64,000 bases of DNA from Deltaproteobacteria bacterium HGW-Deltaproteobacteria-19 (GCA_002841865.1 PHBD01000002.1:1-64000), one strand, 5' to 3'. Shown: positions 41,944 through 51,317, counted from the stretch's first letter. Made by a program: numbers and translations. Notes: generated from the letters alone by a model not told the origin.

Positions 41944-43701
41944 TCAGATATCCCCCGTACACACCACGATCATGGTGTCGCCCACGTCGACGGAGTCTCC
42001 CGGCTCGATCAGCACGTCCGACACCCGGCCGTCCAGCTCGGCGATGACATGAGTGTGCATCTTCATCGCCTCCAGATCGATCAGGATGTCGCCCACGAAA
42101 ACCTCGTCTCCCACATCGACGAGGACGCGGTTGACCTTCCCCTTGATGGACGACTTGATGATCCCTTCCCGCTTGAGCTCTTCGATTTCCTGGGTCGTCA
42201 GGATCCGTTTCTCCAGCAGGCGGCGTGTTCGCTCCTTCCGCTCCCGGTCGTCCGTGATCACGGCCTGGCCGTGCTCGTCGACGGTCACGCTGGTCTTGTA
42301 GACCGTCTCCTCCAGGATGTAATGGTCCAGATCGGGATAACGGAAAATGGCCGGGTGGGTGTCCAAGTAAGACGTATCGAACTTCCGCGACAGGAAATCA
42401 GGCTCGTCACAGATGGCCAGATACAGGGGGATCGTCGTCTTGGGCCAGACGATGGTGAAGTCCTTCAAGGCCCGCTTCAGCCGCTGCACTGTCTGGTCCC
42501 ACTGGTATCCGCGAACGATCAGTTTCACCAGGAGCGAGTCGTACACTGTGGGGACCCGGTATCCCTTGTAAATGGCCCCGTCCACCCGGACCCCGGGCCC
42601 GCCGGGGGACTCGTAGATCTCAATCATCTTCCCGCCTTCCGGCAGGAAGCTGTTCTTGGGATCCTCCGCGTTGATGCGCACCTCGATGGCGATTCCGTTA
42701 ATCTGGATGTCTTCCTGCCTGAGGCCCAGGGGATGGCCTTCGGCGATCCGGATCTGGTGCTGGACGATATCTTCCCCGGTGATCATCTCGCTGACCGTGT
42801 GCTCGACCTGCAGGCGGGTGTTGACCTCCATGAACCAGAACTCACTGGTCTTCGCATCCATCAGGAACTCCACCGTCCCGGCGTTGACGTAACCGGCCGC
42901 CCTGGCTGCCTTCACGGCGGCGTCCTGAATCGACGCGGTCACCTCGGGAGGCAGCTCCGCCGGGGCAATCTCCAGGAGTTTCTGATGCCGGCGCTGAATG
43001 GAGCAGTCGCGGGTGCCCAGGTGAATCACGTTTCCCTGGATGTCGGCGAGGATCTGAACCTCGATATGGCGGGGGTTGACAATGCATTTTTCCGCATAGA
43101 TGCGGTCGTCGTGAAACGCGAGCAATGCCTCTGCCCGGGCCAGGGGCATCTCTTTCCTTAGTTCCTGCTCGCTCTCGATTCTCCGCACCCCGCGGCCGCC
43201 TCCGCCGGCGGTCGCCTTCAGGATAATGGGAAACCCGCATTTCAGGGCGAAGGCCAAGGCCTCTTCGATACCCGCCTCGCCGGAAGAAAAGCTGTTCGTC
43301 CCCGGGATGATGGGAATCCCGGCCTCGGACATGGTCTCCCGCGCCAGGACCTTGTCCCCCAGGTCGCGAATGACGGAGGGCGGAGGGCCGATGAACAGAA
43401 TGCCCGCCCGTTCGCAGGCGGCGGCCAGATTCGGGTTTTCCGCCAGGAAGCCATAACCGGGATGAATGGCGTCGGCACCGGTTTTCAGGGCTGCATCGAT
43501 GATCCGTTCGACATTCAGATAGCCCATGCCCGGTTCGTCGCTGATCTTGATGGCCCGATCGGCGAAACGCAGGAAATAGGCCTCATAATCGGGCTTTTCG
43601 TAGACGGCGATGGCCTCGATGCCCATCTCCTTGAGAGTATTCATGATTCGGAGAGCGATCTCCCCCCGGTTGGCAATCAAGACTTTCCTGATCGTCTTCA
43701 T
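41944..43701 (-). CDS. Biotin carboxylase fused to biotinyl carrier domain
   Basis: This 585-residue protein has an N-terminal biotin carboxylase (KVLIANRGEIALRI, ATP-grasp loop KATAGGGGRGVR, EVNTRLQVEH) at about residues 1-450 and a C-terminal biotinyl domain with EAMKMH, whose lysine is biotinylated. It carboxylates biotin using ATP and bicarbonate, for an acyl-CoA or pyruvate carboxylase. No carboxyltransferase gene is adjacent, so the acceptor is unknown. The ATG at 43699-43701 has AGGATATGAC before it; an earlier in-frame start has no site. The linker between the two domains (about 450-510) is unusual in having a basic helical stretch. Confidence 0.9.
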   Translation of the reverse strand: MKTIRKVLIANRGEIALRIMNTLKEMGIEAIAVYEKPDYEAYFLRFADRAIKISDEPGMGYLNVERIIDAALKTGADAIHPGYGFLAENPNLAAACERAGILFIGPPPSVIRDLGDKVLARETMSEAGIPIIPGTNSFSSGEAGIEEALAFALKCGFPIILKATAGGGGRGVRRIESEQELRKEMPLARAEALLAFHDDRIYAEKCIVNPRHIEVQILADIQGNVIHLGTRDCSIQRRHQKLLEIAPAELPPEVTASIQDAAVKAARAAGYVNAGTVEFLMDAKTSEFWFMEVNTRLQVEHTVSEMITGEDIVQHQIRIAEGHPLGLRQEDIQINGIAIEVRINAEDPKNSFLPEGGKMIEIYESPGGPGVRVDGAIYKGYRVPTVYDSLLVKLIVRGYQWDQTVQRLKRALKDFTIVWPKTTIPLYLAICDEPDFLSRKFDTSYLDTHPAIFRYPDLDHYILEETVYKTSVTVDEHGQAVITDDRERKERTRRLLEKRILTTQEIEELKREGIIKSSIKGKVNRVLVDVGDEVFVGDILIDLEAMKMHTHVIAELDGRVSDVLIEPGDSVDVGDTMIVVCTGDI

Positions 43702-43876
43702 GTCATATCCTGTTTTGTCTTTCGGAGTGCCTGGAAAATCAAGCAATGGCGATCACGGATGGTTTCTGCGTGCAAGGCGATCCGCAATCAACGGGCGTGG
43801 TGATAGCACATTTGCCGTCCCCTGACAATCGGTGAATTGAAGGGAAACGAAACATATCCGGCTTCAGGATCTCCGA

Positions 43877-44692
43877 TCAGGGTTCCTGGCGGCCGTCGCC
43901 GGTTTCCTCTTCCGAAGCAGGGGGGTGCGCCGATCCGGCCGATTCCTCCGGCTCAGGGGGGTGCTCCGTTGCCGGCTCCTGCGGAGGAGGCGTATCCGTG
44001 GCGATGGGAACTACAGGCCGAGGGGGCTCCAGCTCAGAGATCCAGAGGGGATGACGGTGCCTGGCATAGTCGAGGCGCACCTTCCCGGTCAGGATACCCC
44101 GGAACATCGGGCGGTTGGGTTTGAGGAGGATGGCCCCGATATGGGCCAGGAATGCCAGGAAGAACAGCATGAAGAACGCGTTGTGCGCCCACGTGGCCCA
44201 CAGGAGAACCGTCAGGGACATGTCCGGCGCATAGAGATTCTTGTATGTCTTCACCAGCCCCGAAACGATCAGGCCGGCGATGATTACCGCCATGCCCAGG
44301 TAGGCCAGGCGCTGCTCCGGAAGATATTTGTGAAAGGGAGGCTCCTCACCCTTTCCGAAGAAACTCAGGATCACCTGCCAGGACGCCTTGAGATCGCCCT
44401 TGCGTGGCAGGAGGTCGTAGTCTCCACGGATGGCATGGTAGACCAGGTGGAAGACCCCTGCGGCGATGAACACGACGGATGCCGCGTAATGCACGTTCAG
44501 AGAAGTTATAAAATCGCCTGACCAGGCCAGACCGGGCAGCTTGTTGATGGAATAGCGGCCCGCAAGCGGCAGCTCGAACATGCCGGAAACGAGAAGGAGG
44601 AGTCCCGAGAGGGCAATCGTCCAGTGCTCCAGAAGCTCCACGAGGCCATGACGGACCACCCGGCCTTTTTCTTCCAGGATTCGTTCAGCCAT
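43877..44692 (-). CDS. Cytochrome b membrane subunit (formate dehydrogenase gamma / ExtP-like)
   Basis: This 271-residue protein has about four membrane helices with histidines placed as b-heme ligands (LLEHWTIA, NVHYAAS, GVFHLVYH, TWAHNAFF, LAHIGAIL). It ends in an acidic proline-rich tail of about 55 residues. It should link menaquinone to an external Fe-S subunit. It overlaps the Fe-S subunit gene by eight bases. The pair resembles the b-type cytochrome and Fe-S subunits named ExtP and ExtO in Geobacter ext loci, which would fit the ExtKL-like gene elsewhere in the window; that link is inference. Confidence 0.82.
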   Translation of the reverse strand: MAERILEEKGRVVRHGLVELLEHWTIALSGLLLLVSGMFELPLAGRYSINKLPGLAWSGDFITSLNVHYAASVVFIAAGVFHLVYHAIRGDYDLLPRKGDLKASWQVILSFFGKGEEPPFHKYLPEQRLAYLGMAVIIAGLIVSGLVKTYKNLYAPDMSLTVLLWATWAHNAFFMLFFLAFLAHIGAILLKPNRPMFRGILTGKVRLDYARHRHPLWISELEPPRPVVPIATDTPPPQEPATEHPPEPEESAGSAHPPASEEETGDGRQEP

Positions 44693-45698
44693 CCTGCTTT
44701 TCCTCCTCCTTCACACGCTCTTTCCGCTTGGACAGATAACCGAGAGCCCCGGCGATGCCCGCCGCCGCACCCGCCACCGGCGAGATGAGAACCGCGCGGC
44801 CCAGGCCGTCGGTCTTCTCCATCTTCCGCGGCATCGGACCGAATCCGGGCTGTCCCTTGCCTTTCGCAACCGCCCGGTCAAGAACATCGAAGGGAACCGG
44901 CGATACGTAGAGCGTGGACGTGCCTCCGTTTTCCTTCTTCCCGTAAAGGAATCCGCCGGATTTGCCCGCCCGCTCTTCCGCGAGGGCGAAGATCTTCTCC
45001 CGCGGCCCGATCAGCAGGGCCTGGCGGGGACATGCCTCGACGCAGGCGGGCAGGCCGCCATCCCTCAATCGGTCCACGCAGAGGTCGCACTTGAACATCA
45101 CCCCGTTGCCGGCCAGCGTCGGCAGAATGTGCAGGTAGATCCCAACGCCCGACTGGCGCTGGGGAATTTCCCAGGGGCAGACGGTGCGGCACTTGGCGCC
45201 GCCGAAGCAGAGATCCGGATCGATGACGACGGCACCGCTCTCGTTCTTGTGGTTGGCCGCGAAGGGGCAGATGGTGGCGCAGGCGGGATTGTCGCAGTGC
45301 ATGCACCGTCTCGGGATGGAGAGCATCCGCTTCGTTCCGTCGACCTCCACTTCCGCCTTCTGGACGAAGATCCGGTTGTAGGGAGTCAACCGGTCGTGGA
45401 CATCCTGCTTTTTTGACCAGTCCTCGATCCCCTTATTTCCGACGGGGAAAGGCAAGGGTATGGGATTGACCGGTTTCGGAACCTGGGCGTTCCGGGCGGA
45501 CTTGCAGGCAGTAATGCAGGCCGGGACAGGACGATCCGGGCAGCCGTCGCAGAGATTCAGGTCGATCAGGGTCGCCAGCCGCCCTTCTCTTTGTTCCGCC
45601 CTCGCCACCTGGGGAACCATAAACCCGCCCGCTGCGGCGAGTCCCGCTCCTGCCTTGAAAAAGTTCCGGCGGGATATCCCTTCTTCCTTTTTTCTCAT
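44685..45698 (-). CDS. Tat-exported four-cluster Fe-S subunit (ExtO/HybA-like)
   Basis: This 337-residue protein has a twin-arginine signal (SRRNFFKAGAGLAAAG). Cysteine motifs of the DMSO/Hyb Fe-S subunit type follow (CDGCPDRPVPACITACK, CMHCDNPACATICPF, CFGGAKCRTVCPW, CDLCVDRLRDGGLPACVEACP) and give up to four clusters. A C-terminal hydrophobic segment (about residues 305-325) should anchor it to the membrane. It acts outside the cytoplasmic membrane with the cytochrome b encoded next. ATG 45698 is chosen for the Tat signal; weaker in-frame starts lie upstream. No catalytic Mo subunit is adjacent, so electrons may go to or come from soluble cytochromes. Confidence 0.85.
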   Translation of the reverse strand: MRKKEEGISRRNFFKAGAGLAAAGGFMVPQVARAEQREGRLATLIDLNLCDGCPDRPVPACITACKSARNAQVPKPVNPIPLPFPVGNKGIEDWSKKQDVHDRLTPYNRIFVQKAEVEVDGTKRMLSIPRRCMHCDNPACATICPFAANHKNESGAVVIDPDLCFGGAKCRTVCPWEIPQRQSGVGIYLHILPTLAGNGVMFKCDLCVDRLRDGGLPACVEACPRQALLIGPREKIFALAEERAGKSGGFLYGKKENGGTSTLYVSPVPFDVLDRAVAKGKGQPGFGPMPRKMEKTDGLGRAVLISPVAGAAAGIAGALGYLSKRKERVKEEEKQDG

Positions 45699-45823
45699 GA
45701 CAGCCATCCTGGATCTCGCATTCAGTTTTTCATTTTCTCTACCGATAAGTACGAGCGAAAGCATCGGTTGGTTATAGGTAAGATGATAGTAAGCGGGAAT
45801 GCGTTTGTCAAACAGGGTACCTT

Positions 45824-45842
45824 GCCGTTCCTGCGGAACGGC
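45824..45842. promoter_or_regulatory. Perfect 8-bp hairpin in divergent region
   Basis: GCCGTTCC (45824-45831) and GGAACGGC (45835-45842) flank TGC. It lies between the minus-strand Fe-S subunit gene and the plus-strand TPR gene, 126 bases upstream of the former. It could be an operator or a leader hairpin. Confidence 0.4.
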
Positions 45843-46047
45843 ATAATCGGCTTGAATATCCCGGGAAAACGGGTTATCAGATACACAGTGGATTCAGTCG
45901 TTGGGGCATGCCGCCCGGGTGGGATACAAGATCCCGTATCCTGGACCCTCTGCCTGAACATCAAGAGGCAAAGGATGGCGGGAGAAGCGCGTCCGAAGTC
46001 CATTTCCCGCCCGCCTGGCAGGAACCTTTGATCGAAGGAGGAAGGAT

Positions 46048-46521
46048 ATGGCAGCACTGAAGCTATCGTTCGGTCGTGGAGCGAAGAAGGAGAAAGCCCC
46101 TGCACAGGCCGGCGTGGTCCCCGTCAGAAGCAAGACCAAAAACACGGATTCGCCGGGTGAGGAATGGCGGATCCGGGGACTCTCATCCCTGATGAAGGAC
46201 GACTTTGCTGGTGCCATCGAGGCCTTCACCCAGGCTGTTTCGGCCGATCCCGGCAACGGCCGGGCCTTCCACAACCGAGGTTTCGCCGCCTATAAACTCG
46301 AACAGTTCGAGGCAGCCGTCCGGGATTTCGACCAGGCCATCGACCTGGACCCGGGCTACGCCGAGGAAGCCGGCAGCTACGTCTACCGGGGCCTGTGCAA
46401 CGAAAAGATCGGCAAGCACGAGCAGGCCATCGAGGACATGAAAATGGCCGTCACCTTCAAAAACAAGGACGCCGAGCACTACCTGCTGTGGCTAAGCCGC
46501 GGCGGTGATTCACAGCGATAG
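46048..46521 (+). CDS. TPR-repeat protein
   Basis: This 157-residue soluble protein has a basic, charged N-terminus (about 35 residues) followed by about three tetratricopeptide repeats, including FAGAIEAFTQAVSADPGNGRAFHNRGFAAYKL and FEAAVRDFDQAI. It probably mediates protein-protein contact. GAAGGAGGAAGG gives a strong ribosome site. It is followed by the DUF3617 gene after 23 bases. No partner can be named. Confidence 0.8.
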   Translation: MAALKLSFGRGAKKEKAPAQAGVVPVRSKTKNTDSPGEEWRIRGLSSLMKDDFAGAIEAFTQAVSADPGNGRAFHNRGFAAYKLEQFEAAVRDFDQAIDLDPGYAEEAGSYVYRGLCNEKIGKHEQAIEDMKMAVTFKNKDAEHYLLWLSRGGDSQR

Positions 46522-46544
46522 ATTCTGAAGACGGAAGGATCGCC

Positions 46545-47012
46545 ATGAACAGGAAGTTCTTCATCGTGATGGCGCTTTTTCCGTTTTTTTTCGCTCCCTC
46601 CGCAACCGCAGGGCCGGCCCTCTCCGAGGGTCTCTGGGAAATCACGACAACCATGGAAATCCAGGGGCTTGCCCCCGGCCTGTCCCGCCCCAATGTCTAT
46701 CAGCGCTGCCTGACCGGTAAGGATCCGATTCCCCGCGAACCCGAGCGGGACCGGCAGTGTCGCCTCCTCCGGTCAAGCCTTGAAGGCGATGCCCTCATGT
46801 GGAGTGTCCAGTGCGGGCTGGACAGGGGATCGATGATCGGAAAGGGACGGGTTCTATTTCACGGGGAGACGCTGACGGGTGTAATGCGGGGAAAGATTCA
46901 GGGGGAAGGGAAGAAAACACTCTCGATGACCCAGCGGATCGAAGGGCGACGGATCGGCAATTGCCCGAAACCTATGGAAGGTCCGCGCAGATCCGCGCCA
47001 CCACCTCCGTAA
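46545..47012 (+). CDS. DUF3617-type exported protein
   Basis: This 155-residue protein has a signal peptide (MNRKFFIVM start, cleavage near ATAGP, residue 23) and the DUF3617 core: LSEGLWEITTTMEIQG at the start of the mature part, then paired cysteines (CLTGKDP, CRLL, VQCG, NCPKP). The family is periplasmic in Proteobacteria and of unknown function. Its 3' end overlaps the convergent ATP-grasp gene by 41 bases. GAAGGATCGCC precedes the ATG. Confidence 0.75.
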   Translation: MNRKFFIVMALFPFFFAPSATAGPALSEGLWEITTTMEIQGLAPGLSRPNVYQRCLTGKDPIPREPERDRQCRLLRSSLEGDALMWSVQCGLDRGSMIGKGRVLFHGETLTGVMRGKIQGEGKKTLSMTQRIEGRRIGNCPKPMEGPRRSAPPPP

Positions 47013-47949
47013 CGTCCAGACCAGCCTCCCCGGCCGCCGCCAGGAACCCCGCGTCCGGCGACAGGCAAGGATTCGTGTTGACCTCGAGCACCCAGGGACG
47101 ACCTTTCTCATCCACCCGGAAATCAACCCGCCCATACCCTCGAAGCCGGAAAACCTCCCAGCATTGCAGAGCATTTTTTTTCAGAGAACCCAGCAGTTCC
47201 GCGTCCTCTTCCCGGAAACAAAAACTTCTCGGAGTTTTCCGGTACTCGAAGGAATCGGTTTCCCATTTGGCCCGGTAGTCCACCAGGCGGAGTTTCCCGG
47301 GAGGAAAGCCGTCAAAGAGGATCTCCGCCGGGGGAAGAACCCGGGGCCCTGTCCCATCCGCCAGCAGGGAAATATTGAATTCCCGGCCGTCGACATAGAT
47401 CTCGGCAAAGAAGGGTCCGCCGGGCATGTCACGGCGGATACGGAGGGCCTTCCGAAGCGCGGCATCCCCTTCTGCGTGAAGAACCGATTCTTCGTCAATG
47501 CCGATGGAGGCGTGTTCCCAGGCGGACTTGAGGATATAGCGGCCCGGCGTAAACAGACCGGATGGATTCTCTTCGACTGAAAGCCACGGCGGCGTGTCGA
47601 TCCCCTCCAGGGTCATGATCCGCTTGGCCAGAAGTTTGTTCGATGTCAGGTAGGTCGCATCGGCGGAGGCCCCGGTGAAGGGGATGTTCAGGAAGTCCAG
47701 GATCAGCGGGCCCAGCGAGATGAGGTTCCCCTTCCCTGCCACCGACTCGACGAGGTTGAAGGCGAACCGTGGCCGGAGACGACGGAGGGATTCGACGGCC
47801 GCTCCAAGGGACAGGGACAGGGGAACGGGAACGGGCCGATGTCCGAGCGCCGCCAAGGCCTGACAGACGGTCTCCACCTCCACCAGCACGTCCTGCTCGT
47901 CCATTCCGGAACCGTCGGCGACGGCTCCATGCAGCACGGCCACGTTCAT
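46972..47949 (-). CDS. ATP-grasp ligase, D-alanine-D-alanine ligase-like (1)
   Basis: This 325-residue ATP-grasp protein of the D-Ala-D-Ala ligase type has an N-terminal domain (VAVLHGAVADGSGMDEQD), an ATP-binding middle (RYILKSAWEHASIGI) and the C-terminal metal-binding end (YGRVDFRVDEKGRPWVLEVNTNPCL). It should activate a carboxylate with ATP and join it to an amine. Its ATG overlaps the stop of the second ATP-grasp gene (ATGA). Together with that gene and an aminomutase it forms a three-gene operon; classical peptidoglycan genes are absent, so a special amino acid or peptide product is more likely than cell-wall D-Ala-D-Ala. Confidence 0.83.
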   Translation of the reverse strand: MNVAVLHGAVADGSGMDEQDVLVEVETVCQALAALGHRPVPVPLSLSLGAAVESLRRLRPRFAFNLVESVAGKGNLISLGPLILDFLNIPFTGASADATYLTSNKLLAKRIMTLEGIDTPPWLSVEENPSGLFTPGRYILKSAWEHASIGIDEESVLHAEGDAALRKALRIRRDMPGGPFFAEIYVDGREFNISLLADGTGPRVLPPAEILFDGFPPGKLRLVDYRAKWETDSFEYRKTPRSFCFREEDAELLGSLKKNALQCWEVFRLRGYGRVDFRVDEKGRPWVLEVNTNPCLSPDAGFLAAAGEAGLDVTEVVARICADLP

Positions 47950-48962
47950 GATCCAGGTCCGCCTTCACTCCCCGTTATGCGCCGCAGGGCCGAGTTCATG
48001 ATCCGGGCGATCAGGTCCCGGTAGGGGATCCCGCCGAGGGTGCAGAGAATCGGGAGGTCCGAGTGCTCCGGATGGAGACCCGCCAGGGGATTGACTTCCA
48101 TGAAGTGGGGCTCCCCCCGTTCGTCCGAGCGGATGTCCACCCGCCCACCGTCGCGGCAACCCAGTCCGCACCACGCATCCAGGGCAACCGCCGCGGCCCG
48201 TCGCGCTTCAGCGTCATCGGCCAGGCGGTACCGCACCAGTTGCTCGCAGTACTCCTTGTTGATGTACGAGTAAACCTCCTTTTCCGCTTCCGCCAGGAGG
48301 AAAACCTCCATGACGCCGACGGTCTCCGCTTCCTCGCCGGTGCCGACGACGCCCACGGTAAATTCGCGCCCCGAGAGGAACCGCTCTACAAGGACGGGCT
48401 GGCCGTAGGTTTTCAGCAGATGACGGCAGACCCTCTCCAGCGCCTCGGGAGAACGGATCACCGAGTCCCCCGTGATGCCCTTGCCCGTTCCTTCCGCCAC
48501 GGGCTTGACGAAGAGGGGAAAGGGGAGGCCGACGGCGGCGATGTCCGTCTCCTTCTCCACGACGGCAAAATCCGGGGTGGAGATGCCCAGGTCGCGGATG
48601 ACCCGTTTGCATACACCCTTGTGGAGGGTCAGGGAGAGGACGAGAGGATCGGAAAAGACATATGGAATGCCGTAGGCTTCCAGGAGGGCCGGCACAAGGC
48701 TCTCGCGTCCATAGCCCCGGAGACCTTCGGCGATATTGAAGACCAGATCCCACCGGGCGCCCGCAGCAAGCCGGTAGACGAGGGCACGGGCATGACCGAT
48801 GCGCTCCGTCCGATACGACAGGGAGCAGAGGGTATCCTCAACGGCGTCGATCGTCTCGGCCCGGTCGAACTCGGCTGTTTCCTCTTCGGAGTAGCCCTCC
48901 GCCAGGTAGTCGTCGCGGAGGTCGTAGGTGAGGCCGACGGTCACGCCCGTTCCACTGTGCAT
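47946..48962 (-). CDS. ATP-grasp ligase, D-alanine-D-alanine ligase-like (2)
   Basis: This 338-residue ATP-grasp protein is related to but clearly distinct from the one at 46972. VGLTYDLRDDYLAEGYSEEETAEFD at the start and FNIAEGLRGYGRESLVPALLE, PLFVKPVAEGTGKGI and GRVDIRSDERGEPHFMEVNPLAG mark the domains. The ATG at 48960-48962 lies after AAGGG; a GTG one codon upstream is possible. It is eight bases downstream of the aminomutase gene and overlaps the next ligase. Two different ligases in sequence suggest two successive amide bonds. Confidence 0.83.
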   Translation of the reverse strand: MHSGTGVTVGLTYDLRDDYLAEGYSEEETAEFDRAETIDAVEDTLCSLSYRTERIGHARALVYRLAAGARWDLVFNIAEGLRGYGRESLVPALLEAYGIPYVFSDPLVLSLTLHKGVCKRVIRDLGISTPDFAVVEKETDIAAVGLPFPLFVKPVAEGTGKGITGDSVIRSPEALERVCRHLLKTYGQPVLVERFLSGREFTVGVVGTGEEAETVGVMEVFLLAEAEKEVYSYINKEYCEQLVRYRLADDAEARRAAAVALDAWCGLGCRDGGRVDIRSDERGEPHFMEVNPLAGLHPEHSDLPILCTLGGIPYRDLIARIMNSALRRITGSEGGPGS

Positions 48963-48973
48963 CACAGGCGCCC

Positions 48974-50287
48974 TTAATGGATCTCATGCCGGACGGGGCC
49001 GCCATCCGGATAGCGGAAGACCTTCCCCTCGTAATTGCGGATGAGGAGATCCGGACCGTCCCGTCCGACCACGTATTCGGGCAGGAGGGGAATCTTGCCT
49101 CCGCCGCCGGGGGCGTCGATGACGAAGGTCGGAACGGCATAACCCGAGGTGTGTCCCCGCAGGCCCTCGATAATCTCGATTCCCCGGATGACCGGCGTCC
49201 GGAAGTGAGCCGATCCCGGGATGGGGTCGCACTGGTACAGATAGTAGGGCCTGACGCGGACCCTGAGCAACCCCCGGAACAGCCGCCGCATCACCTCCAC
49301 TGAATCGTTGACGCCGGCCAGCAACACCGTCTGGCTGCCCAGGGGAATCCCCCCATCGGCCAGGCGCATGCAGGCCTGGCGCATCTCCGCGGTCAGCTCG
49401 TCGGGGTGGGTTACGTGGAGGCTGAGCCAGAGCGGGTGATACCGCTTGAGGATCTTGACCAGCTCGGGCGTGATTCGCTGTGGAAGGGTGACGGGAACTT
49501 TCGTGCCGATCCGGAGCATCTCCACGTGCGGGATCCGGCTGAGCCGGGAAAGCAGCCACTCGATCTTGCGATCGTGGAGTGTCAGGGGATCGCCGCCGGA
49601 CAGGAGGACATCCCTGATTGCCGGGTGGGATGCGATGTAGTCGATCGCCTTCTCCCAGTGAACCCTCAGGCTGCCCTCGGCACCGGAGCGCCCGATGATG
49701 CGGGAGCGCGTGCAGTACCGGCAATAGGCCGCACAGGTCCCGGTCACGAGAAAGAGGACGCGGTCCGGATAACGATGGACCAGTCCGGGCACCGGGCTAT
49801 CCTTTTCTTCATCCAGGGGGTCTTCCTTTTCGCCGTCCACACGGAAACATTCCTGCATCACCGGAATCATGGAGCGGCGCAGCGAATGCGACACGTCCAT
49901 CGCATCAAGCAGGCTGGCATAGTAAGGGGTAATGGCCACGGGACGGGGCCCCGCCGCATAGGTCATGGCGCTTCGCTCTTCCTCGGAGAGCCAGACCATC
50001 AAGCCCAGGGACTCGTGATCGCTGATTCGGTTCTTCAGCTGCCAGCGCCAGTCCTGCCAGTCTTCCCGCGAAACACCGGGATAGAAACGCTTGCGGAAGA
50101 CCTGTGAACGGCGGCTGTCTGTGAAACAGGAGGGATGCCGGTCGGGACGGACCGGAACGACGGGCGGGGGTGAAGAGACGGGTTCCTGAGGGAGAATCAG
50201 ATCGTGAGCGGCCTTCTCCAGACCGGTCAAGCCATTCAGCTGGCCCGGGGGCTCCATTTCTTCACTGAACAGGGACTCGATTTCCAT
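48974..50287 (-). CDS. Lysine 2,3-aminomutase-like radical SAM enzyme
   Basis: This 437-residue KamA-family enzyme has a radical SAM motif CAAYCRYC with Cys185, 189 and 192, and a PLP lysine in DAPGGGGKIP (Lys398). Both aspartates that hold the side-chain amino group in lysine 2,3-aminomutase are present (YQCDPIPGSAHFR, Asp354; VIDAPGG, Asp391), which favours lysine or a similar diamino acid over glutamate. The N-terminus is longer than usual and proline-rich. GGAGG precedes the ATG at 50285-50287; an upstream in-frame ATG is less good. The tight link to two ATP-grasp ligases suggests a beta-lysine-containing product. Confidence 0.88.
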   Translation of the reverse strand: MEIESLFSEEMEPPGQLNGLTGLEKAAHDLILPQEPVSSPPPVVPVRPDRHPSCFTDSRRSQVFRKRFYPGVSREDWQDWRWQLKNRISDHESLGLMVWLSEEERSAMTYAAGPRPVAITPYYASLLDAMDVSHSLRRSMIPVMQECFRVDGEKEDPLDEEKDSPVPGLVHRYPDRVLFLVTGTCAAYCRYCTRSRIIGRSGAEGSLRVHWEKAIDYIASHPAIRDVLLSGGDPLTLHDRKIEWLLSRLSRIPHVEMLRIGTKVPVTLPQRITPELVKILKRYHPLWLSLHVTHPDELTAEMRQACMRLADGGIPLGSQTVLLAGVNDSVEVMRRLFRGLLRVRVRPYYLYQCDPIPGSAHFRTPVIRGIEIIEGLRGHTSGYAVPTFVIDAPGGGGKIPLLPEYVVGRDGPDLLIRNYEGKVFRYPDGGPVRHEIH

Positions 50288-50531
50288 CTTTCGACGCCTC
50301 CGGTTTGCTGAGTCCTCTTTTTTTCCTTCTCCGACCAGAATTCCCATTCTGAGCGCGCTGCCGTTCAACCCCGGAAAAGCCCGTTTTCACGAGCGTTTTC
50401 TATTGCGTCTCATAAGGTAAACAGCGACATTTTGTCAATAAAAAAGGCGCCGGAATTTCACTTTTTCTTTTCTCTTGACCGGACGGTCATCCTGACCTTA
50501 CATGCCATTGAATTCACAAGGAGTCCTGCGT

Positions 50532-51317
50532 ATGCCCGAATTACCGGAAGTGGAGACGTTGCGCCGTCAGCTGGTTCGAAAAATCAAAGGGAAGCGTATT
50601 CTGGCGCTCACCGTCTACGACGTGAAGCTGGGGCCAGTTCCGAACCTGGAGGGACAACGGGTGAACGATGTCAGGCGACAGGGAAAGTTCCTGGAGATGA
50701 CCCTCAACGACGGATCTGCACTGAGGATCCATCTCCGGATGACGGGCCGCCTTTTCTGGCGACGCGCGGTGGAGGGCACGGAGATGCCCGCTCATACGCG
50801 GTTCCGGCTGGTCTTCGAAGGACATGAAATCCTCGGCGTCGATCCCCGGCGATTCGCCACCCTGACCCTGGAGCACCCGACCGGGTCATGCACATCCCAG
50901 CCTGATCTTCTGAAGCCCCCCGATCCTTCGACTTTTCTCCGAGCCGCTCGGCGGAGGCGCCTGGCGGTCAAGGCATTCCTCCTGGACCAGTCGCTGTTTC
51001 CAGGCATGGGAAACATCTATGCCTGCGAGATTCTCCACGCGGCGGCCGTAGATCCGAGACGGCCGGCGTCAACGGTGGCACAGGGCGAGTGGGAGAAGAT
51101 CGGCCGCGAGGCAAAACGGATCCTGAATCTAGCTATCCGCTGCCGGGGAACATCCGTGTCGGACTGGCGCGATCTCGACGGACGCACCGGGGACTTCCAG
51201 CACCGCCTCCGCGTATACGGGCGGCAAGGAGTCCCATGCCCCCGATGCGGGTCCGGTATCGAGCGAATCGTATTGGGTGGCAGGGGGACCTGGTTCTGTC
51301 CCGGATGCCAGAGATGA
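50532..51317 (+). CDS. mutM: Formamidopyrimidine-DNA glycosylase
   Basis: This 261-residue base-excision repair enzyme starts with the required MPELPEVET; after loss of Met, Pro1 is the nucleophile and Glu2 the acid. A conserved helix-two-turn-helix region (LLDQSLFPGMGNIYACEILH) and a C-terminal zinc finger (CPRCGSGIERIVLGGRGTWFCPGC) are complete. AAGGAG precedes the ATG at 50532; an earlier ATG at 50502 would ruin the N-terminus. It removes 8-oxoguanine and other oxidised bases. It is divergent from the aminomutase operon. Confidence 0.95.
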   Translation: MPELPEVETLRRQLVRKIKGKRILALTVYDVKLGPVPNLEGQRVNDVRRQGKFLEMTLNDGSALRIHLRMTGRLFWRRAVEGTEMPAHTRFRLVFEGHEILGVDPRRFATLTLEHPTGSCTSQPDLLKPPDPSTFLRAARRRRLAVKAFLLDQSLFPGMGNIYACEILHAAAVDPRRPASTVAQGEWEKIGREAKRILNLAIRCRGTSVSDWRDLDGRTGDFQHRLRVYGRQGVPCPRCGSGIERIVLGGRGTWFCPGCQR

